Shown here: piece by piece, positions 27,813 to 39,942 of the stretch
Layout of the letters: the number at the start of each line of letters is the position of its first letter
How positions within the stretch are numbered: the first letter of the stretch is position 1
Source of the DNA: Clavelina lepadiformis
Taxonomy: Eukaryota; Chordata; Ascidiacea; Aplousobranchia; Clavelinidae
Length of the DNA stretch: 64,000 bases
NCBI RefSeq assembly: GCF_947623445.1
Contig: NC_135245.1
Location: 7,261,501-7,325,500 of the forward strand
Reading direction: 5' to 3'
Program-made: the position numbers and the translations under genes
Notes under the pieces: generated by a model
Told to the model about the DNA's origin: nothing
The model's database searches: none
The model's input: only the letters and a program-made list of their open reading frames with translations

Positions 27813-28235
27813 CAGGGCTTCCCAAACTTTTTCGCTCGCGACCCCTTTCAAATTTCTGAAGTTTTCCGGGATCCTTCACGTTTAAATTGATTAGCAGTGC
27901 GAAATATACATTAGTCATTAGTGACATTTATTGAGATGCAAAGACTGAATTCAAGCAACCAGAACTCAAAGCCTATACTTACTACTTTACACATATGTAG
28001 GCTACTGGAAACAAAAAAGCACACACATTTATTCAGTGTGATTGGTGCGACTGCTTTCTGCTACAAAGCAAGTCCAGCCGTGGCTCAATATCTGTTAATG
28101 CTGGTCTCAAGGCGGTTTCAATGTTGATTAGGCTGGAACGATATTTTGTTTTGATTGTATTTTATACTTCGTGTAAAATTGGTATACGCTGTGCGACCCC
28201 TTGCGGGGTCGCGACCCCCAGTTTGGGAAGCCCTG
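27813..28235. mobile_element. hAT-type MITE, 423 bp
   Basis: The ends are CAGGGCTTCCCAAAC and its exact inverse GTTTGGGAAGCCCTG. The flanks are a perfect 8-bp duplication GTCTAGAA (27805-27812 and 28236-28243). Subterminal GTCGCGACCCC motifs occur at both ends. It has no transposase coding and is non-autonomous. Confidence 0.93.
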
Positions 28236-29202
28236 GTCTAGAATACAAATGCATCCTTTGGTTGTGCACTAGACCCGATGCCTGTGCAGGTTTATCGTGT
28301 TGGTTTGATGTAGTTGGGCACGATGCCGTTAACCTTTATGGCTTTATTTAGTGCGCAACGATGCCTGAGCTAGACTATGACAAATTCGTTCGTTTGTGCA
28401 TTACTTGTGTGAAGTATTACTCAACAAACTCATCTGTCATAAAGACCGCATATGCTGGCGGCTATTGTTGGAATATGAGCGAGGACGATTGATGGTTGAT
28501 GACTTGTTTTACTTCTGCTTCGATGATATGAGTTCTCGTTTCTCAAACGGCGTGACTATGCTGTTAGTTGCTTGAATTCTGTCTATACATATTACTAAAT
28601 AATGAAGTTTCCATTTTGTTTATTATAAGACACGAAAGCTTTCACCTGAATGTTACATTGCGCTCGGTAACAAATGAGACGGTAAAAAAAGAAGATTGTA
28701 AACATTACATCGGTATATATATGTGACACACCAGTTCAATCGAGGTAATTTATCTGACGTCATTATGGAGAATTGGTCGGGTCAACAACTGCATTGCGAG
28801 ATCCCAAAATAAAATTCAAGCATTTCAAAAAACAACTCGTGACGTAACCGTCACAAGACTAGGGAAGTCAACATGCAAAAAATTTTCTTTGAGGTCGACT
28901 AAAACTAAAATAAAAAAAGTTTTACAGAGCATCCAGAAAAGATTTTTGCATCATAACAAGCGTAATTTGCTATAACATACTTTAAAACGACAACATTTAA
29001 AACAAAGCTTTTGTGTGGTACTGGATGTTTTATTGGCACTTTTTGCACCAATGTGCGAATGCAAAAAAACGAATTTCACATTTATTAAAGCTGGTTAACT
29101 TGTTTTCTGATTGGTTAAATTTCGTTATATGACATCATATATTTATTAATTTTGAAGCTTTGCAATAAAACAAAATGTCAGAAAACATTTGCTCTATCCT
29201 TT

Positions 29203-29231
29203 CATCGACATAAATATGTTTTATGTCGATG
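29203..29231. repeat. Perfect 12-bp inverted repeat with 5-nt loop
   Basis: CATCGACATAAA, then TATGT, then TTTATGTCGATG. It is a perfect stem of 12 bp that could fold as DNA or RNA. No gene is attached to it. Confidence 0.8.
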
Positions 29232-29269
29232 TTTCTTTAGTGTGCTTTAACCAGTCTAGAACATCAAAT

Positions 29270-29720
29270 TAAAGCGGGGAAAACTTACTTTCGGTGCAAA
29301 AGCTTCACAAAAAGGAAGCTTTTTATGCTAAAAACTTAAAAGAATTTGCGAAAAACCAGTCTTCCTGAAAAGTTACACTCTTTTTCGCTCTGAAAAACGA
29401 TGCAGCGGATTCCTCCTCAAAAACAAAATTTTTCACATCAAGTAAAAATTGGTTGAGGCAATCAAAAGATTATCTCAAATGTTTTGTCTATGGATAAAAT
29501 ATTGTACTAGTATGTCGTATGCATTTAAAAAAATATTATTTTGTCCTCGGGAACGCACGGCAAATAAATAAGAGGGCAAGAATTTTGGCCCCCCCCCCAA
29601 AAAAAAATTGGGCCAAAATGGTTTTAAACTAGTGCTATTTGGTCTTTTGTTAAAAGCGAATGGAAACCTCTCCGTTAATATTCCCTGTTTTTCTCTGTCA
29701 ACTTGTTTCTCGGATAAGAT
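29270..29720. repeat. Dispersed repeat, copy 1
   Basis: Shares blocks with 41,460-41,950. One is a direct block (AAAAACAAA, then TCAAGTAAAAAT, GGTTGAGGCA, TCAAAAGA). Another is AAAGCGAATGGA followed by TTAATATTCCCTGTTT, which is inverted in the other copy. Identity is low, so the family is old or diverged. Confidence 0.6.
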
Positions 29721-30466
29721 GCTTGCCACTAATTTAAAACCATTTTTGTTTGTTGCTTGTTTTACTGTTCCTTATTTTTCCAAGTGAGGCATTAGGCTAG
29801 CTCGACTGAGTATATCATATAATATCACTTACTTTTAGTTATGGATTGTGTGGAGAGACAATGGAAATACAAACCGTTATCAGTAAGGAACACTACGCGA
29901 ACAACGGCAAAATCTCCCTTTTAAGCTAGTTACATCGCTGCCTTATATTTTTTGAATTGTGTGTCAGTATGAACATTAATAATAACCTACCTTCACTATA
30001 GTATAGAGCAGGAAAACGGATGAATGCATTTTATATGTATGAATGTGCGACTGTGCACATTCGTAGTGAACGCATTTTGATTGTGTGAATAAGCATGTTT
30101 ATATACTGAAAAGGAAATGCGTAAACTCATTTACTTGTGTGAATATGAGTTTCAGTTTGTTTTTGTCTGTTTGCATAATTTGGCACTTTTCGTTATCCCC
30201 TAGAGGTGTGAAGTTAGGCAAATTCTACTTGATATATATATCTTTTCCAGTTTCCAACTTTTTCTTACAATCGTCTAACTTAGCTTGTGTTATCATTATG
30301 TTTTAACTCATACTTAGTGTAAGCGTGATTGTATTACTAATGTGTCACTAGTTATGTTCACATGCATTATGATACAACATTGATTAATATTACAATGAAG
30401 CTGTTTCTTGGGACATAGCCTTGGTAATCAAAGTAATTGATATCTAACTTCATTTTAATTTATCTT

Positions 30467-30486
30467 GTGTCAAACATTTCTTTCAG
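30467..30486 (+). promoter_or_regulatory. Strong 3' splice acceptor 66 nt upstream of the SNRNP200 ATG
   Basis: A pyrimidine-rich tract ending TTTCTTTCAG stands before the 5' leader. It is either the end of a 5' UTR intron or a spliced-leader trans-splice acceptor, as is common in tunicates. The sequence alone cannot say which. Confidence 0.5.
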
Positions 30487-30552
30487 GAAAACATTTTTCT
30501 ACAAAAACCTATATAGAAATTTTCCTGTGGTTGAATTGAGCTAAATTAAATC

Positions 30553-33500
30553 ATGGCAGATGCATCTGCCAGATCGTTACAGTATGAGTACAAGGCAAAT
30601 TCTAATCTTGTCTTGCAAGCTGATCGTTCCTTGATTGATCGTCGCCCGAGAGATGAACCTACAGGGGAAGTTCTTACGTTGCAAGGGAAGTTAGGTAGCA
30701 TTCAGATGGGTGATCGTGCTCAGCGAACCAAACCTCCACAAATGGAAGAACGAAAAGCAAAACGTCGCAAGCGTGATGAAGATGAGAAAGGACAAGCTAA
30801 CTTCAGAGGAAGATCGTTGTTGTCAGAAGGTGTTGATGAAATGGTTGGTGTTGTTTACAAACCAAGAACAAAGGAAACTCGTGAAACTTATGAAATTCTT
30901 CTGAGTTTTATCCAGGCTGCACTGGGAGATCAACCTCGTGACATTTTGTGTGGAGCAGCTGATGAGGTCATATCAGTACTAAAAAATGAAAGGCATCGCG
31001 ATAAAGAAAGGAGAAAAGAAATTCAGTCCTTGCTTGGACCACTTGAAGACACAAGATATCATGTTCTGGTAAACTTGGGGAAGAAAATAACAGATTTTGG
31101 GAGTGCAAAAGATGCTGACACTGCTGATGACAACATTGATGAAACATATGGAGTCAATGTCCAGTTTGAATCTGATGATGAGGCAGGGGAAGATGACACT
31201 TACGGTGAAGTTCGTGAAGGGTCTGATGGAGAGGATGAAGAGATGGAAGGTGTGGAAGCTGATGTTGACATGGTTGTGTCAGCAAATTTAACAAATGAAG
31301 CTGGAGATGTCAACATTGCCAAGAACAAGGAATTGCATCCCAGAGATATTGATGCCTACTGGTTACAGCGCAACCTCAGTAAAGTTTATGATGATGCTAT
31401 CGTATCTCAGAAGAAAGCAGAAGAAGTCTTGGACATCTTAAAAACAGCAGGCGATGATTTGCAATGTGAAAATCAATTGGTATTACTGTTAGGTTTTAAT
31501 CAATTTGATTTCATCAAGTCAGTACGAGAACATAGGCAAATGATTTTGCATTGTACGCTTTTAGCAAGTGCACAAAGTGATGCTGCCAGACAACAAATTG
31601 AGGAAAAAATGAAGCAAGATCCCATGCTTCTTGCTATTTTGGAGCAACTGCATGCTACTGAAAAGGAAGACATCATTAAAGAAGAACAAGAAAGGAGAGA
31701 AAGACTTAGAAAGAGTAAGGTGGATGCCGATCTTGAAGCAACAGATGCTGATAATGCTAAGACTGAGGAAAATTATCAACCTAGTGCTGCTGCACTGGAC
31801 CTGGAAGACCTAGAATTTTCTCAGGGCTCCCATTTTATGGCCAACAAGAAATGCCAGTTGCCTGATGGCTCCTACAGAAAGCAAAGAAAAGGATATGAAG
31901 AAGTCCATGTTCCAGCATTAAAGCCTAAGCCCTTTGATGACAAAGAAAAACTTATTGCCATTGATACTTTGCCTAAATTTTCACAAGCAGCCTTTGAAGG
32001 GTTTAAAACATTGAACAGAGTGCAAAGTAAATTATGTAAGACTGCCTTAGAAAGTGATGAAAATGTTCTCCTTTGTGCCCCAACTGGAGCAGGTAAAACC
32101 AATGTTGCTCTGCTGTGTATGTTGAAAGAAATTGGCAAACACATCTGCAGTGATGGTACTATTAAACTAGAAAACTTTAAAATCATATATATTGCACCCA
32201 TGAAGTCTTTGGTACAAGAAATGGTGGGAAACTTTGGGAAACGGCTTGCTAACTACGGTATAAAAGTCGCTGAGTTGACTGGAGATCATCAGTTATGTAA
32301 AGAAGAAATAACCGCTACACAGGTTATCGTTTGCACCCCTGAAAAGTGGGATATCATAACACGCAAAAGTGGAGAGAGAACATACACTCAATTAGTAAGG
32401 CTTATCATTATGGATGAAATTCATATGCTTCATGATAGTCGAGGTCCGGTGTTAGAAGCCATCGTTGCAAGAACCATCAGGTCAATTGAAACAACACAGG
32501 AAGATGTGAGGTTGGTTGGATTGTCTGCTACCCTTCCAAATTATGAAGATGTTGCTACTTTTTTAAGAGTTGATCCTGCAAAGGGACTTTTCTACTTTGA
32601 CAATAGCTTCAGACCCGTTCCACTCGAACAGCAATATATTGGCATAACAGAAAAGAAACCAATGAAGCGTTTCCAGGTCATGAATGAAATAGTGTATGAA
32701 AAGGTTGTTGAAAATGCTGGTAAGAACCAAGTCCTTGTGTTTGTTCATTCACGGAAAGAAACAGGGAAAACTGCTCGTGCGATTCGTGATATGTGTCTTG
32801 AAAATGACACACTTGGTCACTTCTTGAGAGAAGGATCTGCATCAACTGAAGTTCTGAGAACAGAAGCTGAGCAAGTGAAGAACCTAGAGCTGAAAGATCT
32901 ACTTCCATATGGATTTGCCATCCATCATGCCGGAATGACAAGAGTTGATCGAACTCTGGTGGAAGATTTGTTTTCTGACCGTCACATTCAGGTGTTGGTG
33001 TCTACTTCAACTTTAGCATGGGGTGTAAATTTACCAGCACACACAGTTATTATCAAAGGTACTCAGGTTTACAGTCCAGAAAAGGGGAGATGGGTTGAGT
33101 TGGGTGCACTGGATGTTTTACAAATGATGGGTCGTGCTGGCCGTCCCCAATATGACACAAAGGGAGAAGGTGTTTTGATCACTGCCCACAGTGAACTGCA
33201 GTACTACTTGTCTTTGCTTAACCAACAACTGCCGGTTGAAAGTCAGATGATAGCTAAACTTCCTGATACACTGAATGCTGAAATAGTTCTTGGGAATGTC
33301 CAAAGTGTTAAGGATGCTGTCAACTGGCTTGGTTACACTTACCTATACATTAGAGCTTTACGGCAACCATCTCTTTATGGTGTTGATTCCTTATCAGATG
33401 ATCCTCTGTTGCAACAGAGAAGGGTTGATTTAGCTCATGCTGCTGCAAATCTTTTGGCAAAAAATAACATGATAAAGTATGACAGAAAAACAGGCCAGAT

Positions 33501-36500
33501 TCAAGTTACAGACCTTGGTCGAATAGCAAGTCACTATTATTGTACAAATGAAAGCATGGCAACATACAATGACCTTTTAAAACCTACACTCAGTGAGATT
33601 GAGCTGTTCCGTGTGTTTTCTTTGTCATCTGAGTTTAAATATATCACAGTCCGAGAAGAAGAGAAGTTAGAGCTAAACAAGCTGTTGGAACGAGTTCCTA
33701 TCCCTGTCAAGGAGAGCATTGAAGAGTCATCCGCCAAAGTGAATGTGCTTCTGCAAGCATACATTTCCCAGCTGAAATTGGAAGGCTTTGCTCTCATGGC
33801 TGATATGGTGTATGTCACTCAAAGTGCGGGTAGGTTGATGAGAGCGATCTTCGAAATTGTTCTTTACAGAGGTTGGGCTCAGCTCGCTGATAAATGTCTG
33901 TCTCTGTGCAAGATGATCAATCGCCGAATGTGGCAATCTATGACACCACTGAGGCAGTTTAGAAAGGTTCCAGAAGAAGTTGTGAAAAAAATTGAGAAAA
34001 AGAATTTTCCTTGGGAAAGGTTCTATGATCTTGGTCATAATGAAATAGGAGAACTCATTCGAATGCCGAAGATGGGTAAAGGCCTTCACAAGCTCATCCA
34101 CCAATTTCCCAAAATGGAACTATCCGTTCATGTCCAGCCAATCACCCGATCGACACTGCGAGTTGAGCTGACAATTACACCAGACTTTCAGTGGGATGAG
34201 AAGGTCCACGGTAATTCTCAAGCTTTTTATATATTTGTCGAAGATGTTGACAGTGAGGTTATTTTGCATCATGAGTACTTTCTGCTGAAAAGTAAATATG
34301 CAACTGATGAGCATGTGGTCAATTTCTTTGTTCCTGTCTTTGAGCCACTTCCACCTCAGTATTTCATCAGGATCATCTCAGATCACTGGATTGCATCAGA
34401 AACTCAACTCCCTGTCTCTTTTAGGCACCTGATTTTACCTGAAAAGTATCCCCCACCCACAGAGTTGCTTGATTTGCAACCACTTCCAGTATCGGCTCTT
34501 CGGAACCCAGAATTTGAAGCCCTGTACGAAGACAGCTTTCCCTGCTTCAATCCCATTCAAACACAAGTCTTCAATGCTATTTACAATGGTGACGAGAATG
34601 TTTTTGTTGGTGCACCAACTGGAAGTGGAAAGACACTGTGTGCTGAATTTGCCCTATTGCATGCCTTTACTCGTGACACAGAAGCTAGATGTGTATATGT
34701 AACTCCTGTTGAAGCTGTGGCAGAGCTTATTTACAAAGACTGGAGAGAGAAATTTGAGGTCCACCTTGGTAAAAAGGTGTCTTTACTTACTGGTGAAACT
34801 AGCACTGATCTTCGATTGATCTCTCGAGCCTCCATCATCATTGCTACATCAGAAAGATGGGATGTAATTTCTCGTCGGTGGAAACAGAGAAGAAATGTGC
34901 ACAGCGTGTCCCTTTTTATTGTGGATGAAATACATCTTCTGGGAGGAGAGACCGGTCCTGAAGTTGAAGTGGTTTGCTCTCGGATGAGATACATTGCATC
35001 GCAGCTGGAGAAGAAGATTCGTATCATTGCTATGGGGTCATCACTCGCCAATGCTCGGGATGTGGCTCAGTGGTTGGGTTGTTCTGCCATGAACACATTC
35101 AACTTTCATCCTAATGTGCGACCAGTGCCACTCGAATTGCATATTCAGGGATTTAACATCACTCACACTCAGTCCAGGTTGCTCAGTATGGCCAAACCAG
35201 TATACAATGCCATCATGAAGCACTCGCCAAAACGTGCCTGTATTATATTTGTCCCATCAAGAAAGCAAAGCAAGTTGACTGCTGTTGATATCTTGACTTA
35301 TGCAGCTGCAGATGGAACACCGCAGAGGTTTTTACATTGTAACGAGTCAGAGCTGGATGCCTATCTGGAACATGTCAAAGATCCAACATTGAAGGAAACT
35401 TTGTCTAATGGTGTGGCTTATCTACATGATGGCACAACTCAACTTGAACGTACTGTAGTGGAGCAGCTCTTTTCTTCAGGTGCTGTCCAGATTTTAGTGG
35501 CATCTCGTAGCTTATGCTGGGGTCTTAACCTCTCAGGACACCTCGTCATAGTTATGGACACACAGCACTACAACGGCAAAATCCATGCATATGTTGATTA
35601 TCCAATATATGAAGTTCTGCAAATGATTGGAAGGGCAAATCGTCCTCTTAAAGATGAAGAAGGAAAATGTGTTGTCATGTGCCAAAATTCCAAAAAAGAC
35701 TTTTTCAAAAAATTTGTGTATGAGCCTCTTCCAGTAGAATCACATCTTGATCATTGTCTCCATGACCATTTTAATGCTGAAATAGTCACCAAGATAATTG
35801 AGAATAAGCAGGATGCTGTTGATTATCTGACTTGGACTTTTTTGTACAGACGAATGAGTCAGAATCCAAACTACTACAACCTACAGGGTGTGTCTCACCG
35901 TCATCTTTCAGATAACTTATCGGAACTTGTGGAAAATACATTGGCAGATTTGGAACAGTCAAAATGCATTTCAATTGAAGATGAAATAGATATCACTCCT
36001 CTTAACCTTGCAATGATTGCTGCATACTACTACATTAATTACACAACAATTGAGCTGTTTAGCATGTCTTTAAATGCCAAGACCAAAATACGAGGATTGA
36101 TTGAAATTATCAGTAATGCAGCTGAATATGAGAGTATACCCATACGTCGACATGAAGACAACACTCTTAAACAATTGTTGCCAAAAGTGCAGTACAAACC
36201 CCAAAACATTCGATACACTGATCCCCATATTAAAACAAACCTTTTACTCCAGGCACATCTTTCTCGATTGCAACTACCTGCTGAATTGCAATCTGATACG
36301 GAACAAATTTTAGGAAAAGCAGTTCGCCTTATCCAGGTATGTACGTGTTGAAACTTTCAGTTGAAATGTAATTTTGTATGGTAAAACTGGCGAAGGAGAG
36401 GTGGACTTAATTGTGATGACTTCATAATACCAGTGGGTTAATTTACAATAAATTCTGTCAACTTTTTGTTGTGCTTATGCTTCAATATCTGTTAAATTAT

Positions 36501-37313
36501 CTTTAGGCATGTGTGGATGTCCTTTCTTCAAATGGTTGGCTCTCTCCAGCTTTGGCTGCAATGGAGTTGGCACAAATGGTGACTCAAGCCATGTGGAGTC
36601 GCGACTCATATTTAAAGCAACTACCACATTTTGGATCTGATCTTATTAAGAAATGCTCAGACAAGGTAAAATACAACACTTATCTAAAACTTGTTATAAC
36701 TATCATATTTCAGTTTTGAAACATCTTAATTCAAAACTAGAAACAATAAATTAATTGATAACCAGTGTGTTTTTAAATATGGCAGTTCTTAAATTATATG
36801 ACTCTATATATTTTGTTTTTCAAGGAAATTGAAAGTGTGTTTGACATATTGGAGATGGAAGACAATGATCGGGAAGACCTTTTGCAAATGTCGGAAGCTC
36901 AGATGGCTGATGTTGCTCGATTCTGCAATCGTTATCCTAATATTGAACTCAGCTATGATGTCCAGGATCCTGAAAATCTGCATGCTGGAAGCCCAGTTGT
37001 TGTCCTGGTTACCCTGGAGCGTGAAGATGAAGTTGCCGGGCCAGTGATCGCTCCTTTTTTCCCGCAAAAACGAGAAGAGGGTTGGTGGGTTGTTGTTGGC
37101 GACCCAAAAACAAACAGTCTTATTTCGATCAAACGTCTCACTCTGCAACAGAAGGCTAAGGTCAAACTTGATTTTATTCCACCATCGGCTGGTTCTCATT
37201 CCTACACCCTGTACTTCATGAGTGATGCATACATGGGCTGTGATCAGGAATATAAACTTCAAATTAATGTCCGTGAGTCTGAGGGTGAAAGCAGTGGAAG
37301 TGAGTCAGACTGA
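30553..37313 (+). CDS. SNRNP200: U5 small nuclear ribonucleoprotein 200 kDa helicase (Brr2), 2143 aa
   Basis: Spliceosomal Ski2-like RNA helicase of the nucleus that unwinds U4/U6 snRNA to activate the spliceosome. Exons are 30553-36336, 36507-36665 and 36825-37313; the total of 6432 nt gives 2143 aa, against about 2136 in human. Order seen: acidic N-terminal region (about 1-400), then first helicase cassette with Walker A APTGAGKT at 509-516, DEIH at 621-624, SATLPN, and the [12 protein letters not shown] block, then a Sec63-type module. A second cassette follows, with APTGSGKT at 1354-1361, DEIH at 1458-1461 and QMIGRANRP, ending in a second Sec63 module with an acidic, Ser-rich tail. In the family the first cassette is the active helicase and the second is mainly regulatory. 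The ATG at 30,553 gives [20 protein letters not shown], the usual start. About 90% of the coding sequence is one exon, which is unusual for this gene. Identification is secure. Confidence 0.98.
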
Positions 37314-38892
37314 AGGGGTGTTTTCAATTTTGTTATCGGTAATTTCGGTTAGTTACTAAACCAGCCTGTCTTTTGTAAGCTGTGCTGATATCTTCTACTG
37401 AATTCGCCAAACTATTCTTGTGCGTTTACATAGATTTCCTAAACTGGCTGTGTTGAAACTTGGCAATGTATATCTGGATAAGTTAATCATAATTCAAATT
37501 ACAGACTGCATTATCTTTCCTTGTATTAGGTTGGATGAAATTAACATCGTTATTTCATTCATGATGTTAAGTTTTACATGAAATAATATACACCACATCT
37601 ATTTTGTAGCAAACTATGTCTCAGCTAACTGGCTGTAATTTGTGGTGAGATACGTACAGTTGTGAATTGTGATCGTGGTAATTTCTTAATTGCTTGTAAA
37701 AACAGAATTTTCTTGAGCGGACAATAAGGTTTTAAACAGATATATTAACTTCTTGTTTTAAAATGTAGCATCGTTACAAATTTCAAATCCTTTTCATTGG
37801 TTTTGCTAGCTATTTTCTTACTTTTGATGAATTTTATTCAATAGGGTAGTTATAATCTTCCAAAAGTTACTTATTTGGCAATATTTTGGCTCTGGATTGT
37901 ATAAATGTGATCCTATAGTAACAATACAATTCAACTGCTTGGATTAAGTTGCTCTCATTTTTTGAAATTATCGTTTGAACTGTTTTAAACATTGTTGTGT
38001 TGAAGTATAGTAAATGCTCTTGTACAGTATATACATAAGTAAAAATAACTGATTTTGATCATGACCTTTTTCTTTTTTGATACCACTGCCTACTTGCTGT
38101 TGAAATTTACTGCTCCGGTTTATAATTTAAAAGAAAAACTCAATTTGTATCTTGCAATTTTTATTGTAACAGTTTATCAAGTGGCACAAAATTTTTTAAC
38201 AAACAATTTAGTGTGAAAAATTTTACATGCAAAAATCGCTAAACTTTTCAGCTAGTTTTTTTTTGACATGAACTGAATATATTAACTGCAACGGGCATGT
38301 CAAACCTTTTGTATTGTGATTTCTCTTTAACTGCTGGACAGTAATATCGCGATTTGAAAATCCTGGTAAACTAATCGGATGCCGGTATGTTTTCTAGCTT
38401 GGGAATTGCGATAAGTTCCAGGTGACATACAGAATGTTTTTAGTAAAGACTTCAAAATTTGGTTAGATATGGTTTTGTCCCAGAGCTTTTTGAATTGGCT
38501 GAGGAGACCCAGTACGGCAGTTTTAAGAAAGGTAATTTTGTCGACTTTTCATTAAGCTGGAGCCTACGGTTTGCATAGTCCTTTCGCAAGATTTCAGGAA
38601 GCCTTCCATGCTAAATTATACCAGTAATCTCTAGTTTACTTATTTTACCAAATAATAAAACAAAAAATTAGGATTTTTGAAAAGTTTTCATGCTTTTGTG
38701 GGCTCTATAATTATGTTAAGGACTCCGCTATAACTATGCTTGGAAACACAAACATAAAATTACTTTGTATGGTATCATAATATTTTTCCCCGAAGTGAGG
38801 AAAGTCTTCGCAAGATTTAAACAAGGCGGTAATTGCTCAAAGCCTGAGCTTCGGTTACCGGATTTGTTTAAGGGCAAGTTCCGATTGTTAAA
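37314..38892. other. SNRNP200 3' flank and intergenic DNA
   Basis: T-rich sequence following the SNRNP200 stop, presumably 3' UTR and then intergenic DNA. No perfect AATAAA was found in the first few hundred bases; an AATAAT-type hexamer near 37,580 is possible. No other gene was seen. Confidence 0.45.
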
Positions 38893-39060
38893 TTTTTTTT
38901 TGATTTTTTAAATTACATCGCCTAACTTAGGAACTGTTCGTCGGGACCACTGAACCGTAATTAGCGCCGTTAAAGACTTACTCGAAAGTATCGAATACGA
39001 GCCGGATTAATTATATATTGCAGACCAGACGCTCGAACCATTCAGCCACCAAGCCGAAAA
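38893..39060 (-). repeat. tRNA-derived SINE-like unit
   Basis: Read on the minus strand, the head (39,057 down to about 38,980) has an A-box match TGGCTGAATGG followed about 50 nt later by a B-box-like ATTCGATAC (one change from GTTCGA). A body of about 60 nt then leads to an A-rich tail at about 38,925-38,893. The ends do not pair as an acceptor stem, so it is not a functional tRNA. No target-site duplication is evident and it may be an old copy. Confidence 0.42.
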
Positions 39061-39542
39061 CGTAACGTAATAAACGCATGAATTTTTACATCATTTGAAA
39101 CTTTTTAGTCCTGGCAAAAATTTAACCTGAATAAATCTACTCTCGTACTAATTGTAACAATTTCCAGATTCGGCCGAAAACCAAATATTTAAAATATTAT
39201 CAAAATCCTGCTCGAAAATTCCTTCCTTCTGTAACAGAAGCGGATATGAATATGATAGTTGTTGGATGTAACAGAAAATCTAAGTATGTCATTTACGTAC
39301 TGTTACGTTGTAACTAAGTATACTTCAATTTAACTATTATGCTTCTTTAATTATATAATCCGAAGTGTATAAGCACTGTTGCGTTCACTTTTGCGATACG
39401 AATACTTGCAATAATACTTGCATAACGTAATAAGACGGAAATGTGGTAAATAGTGAACGGGAACAAAACAAAACAAGTAAATAAATAAATCAAGAAAAGA
39501 ATTTCAACAAAAACAAGGTCCCATTTTCATAAATTTGTATAT

Positions 39543-39715
39543 TCAGGCTCGTTTTTTTTGTTTAATGAGTGAGGCCTCATAAATTTTGCATTGGTATTCA
39601 TTGCGACAATTTTTTAAAATAGTGGAATTATTTATGTTAATTTCTTTGGTCTTACATTGATCACATTGAATAATATGGTCTTTTATAGCTGATTTTACGT
39701 ACTGGTAACTTTTGT
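39543..39715 (-). pseudogene. Fragment resembling the C-terminal (GIY-YIG) end of a Penelope-like retroelement
   Basis: A minus-strand frame ending at 39,543 reads SAIKDHIIQCDQC, then ILKNCRNEYQCKIYEASLIK, then a basic tail. The 'AI.DH...C..C...ILK.C.N.Y...I.EA.LIK' spacing resembles the end of the endonuclease domain in Penelope-like elements. Only this short stretch survives and no reverse transcriptase remains near it. Tentative. Confidence 0.35.
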
Positions 39716-39942
39716 TAGGGCGTAGTGTGTTTCCTGACCCTCGTGAGAAAATGGTGAGTGGTTTGACCAATATTACCCAGGCCCTAAAACTAGGTAGGCC
39801 TAATGTCTGCGTCACACGGGCACGTGCTTGCCGTGTTTATACTATTTGCATGAAGACCACAAACAGATTTAATTACTCTTTGCTATTTGTGATTGTCCGA
39901 ATCTGGCCCTTGCATTGCACAAATTTGCCCACCCCTGCTCTA

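Larger units (their letters stand above)
28244..30466. other. Intergenic DNA upstream of SNRNP200
   Basis: AT-rich, with no exon recognised. It contains one copy of a dispersed repeat (29,270-29,720), a perfect hairpin (29,203-29,231) and a C-run/A-run at about 29,590. The SNRNP200 promoter must lie here, but no TATA box stands out. Confidence 0.5.
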
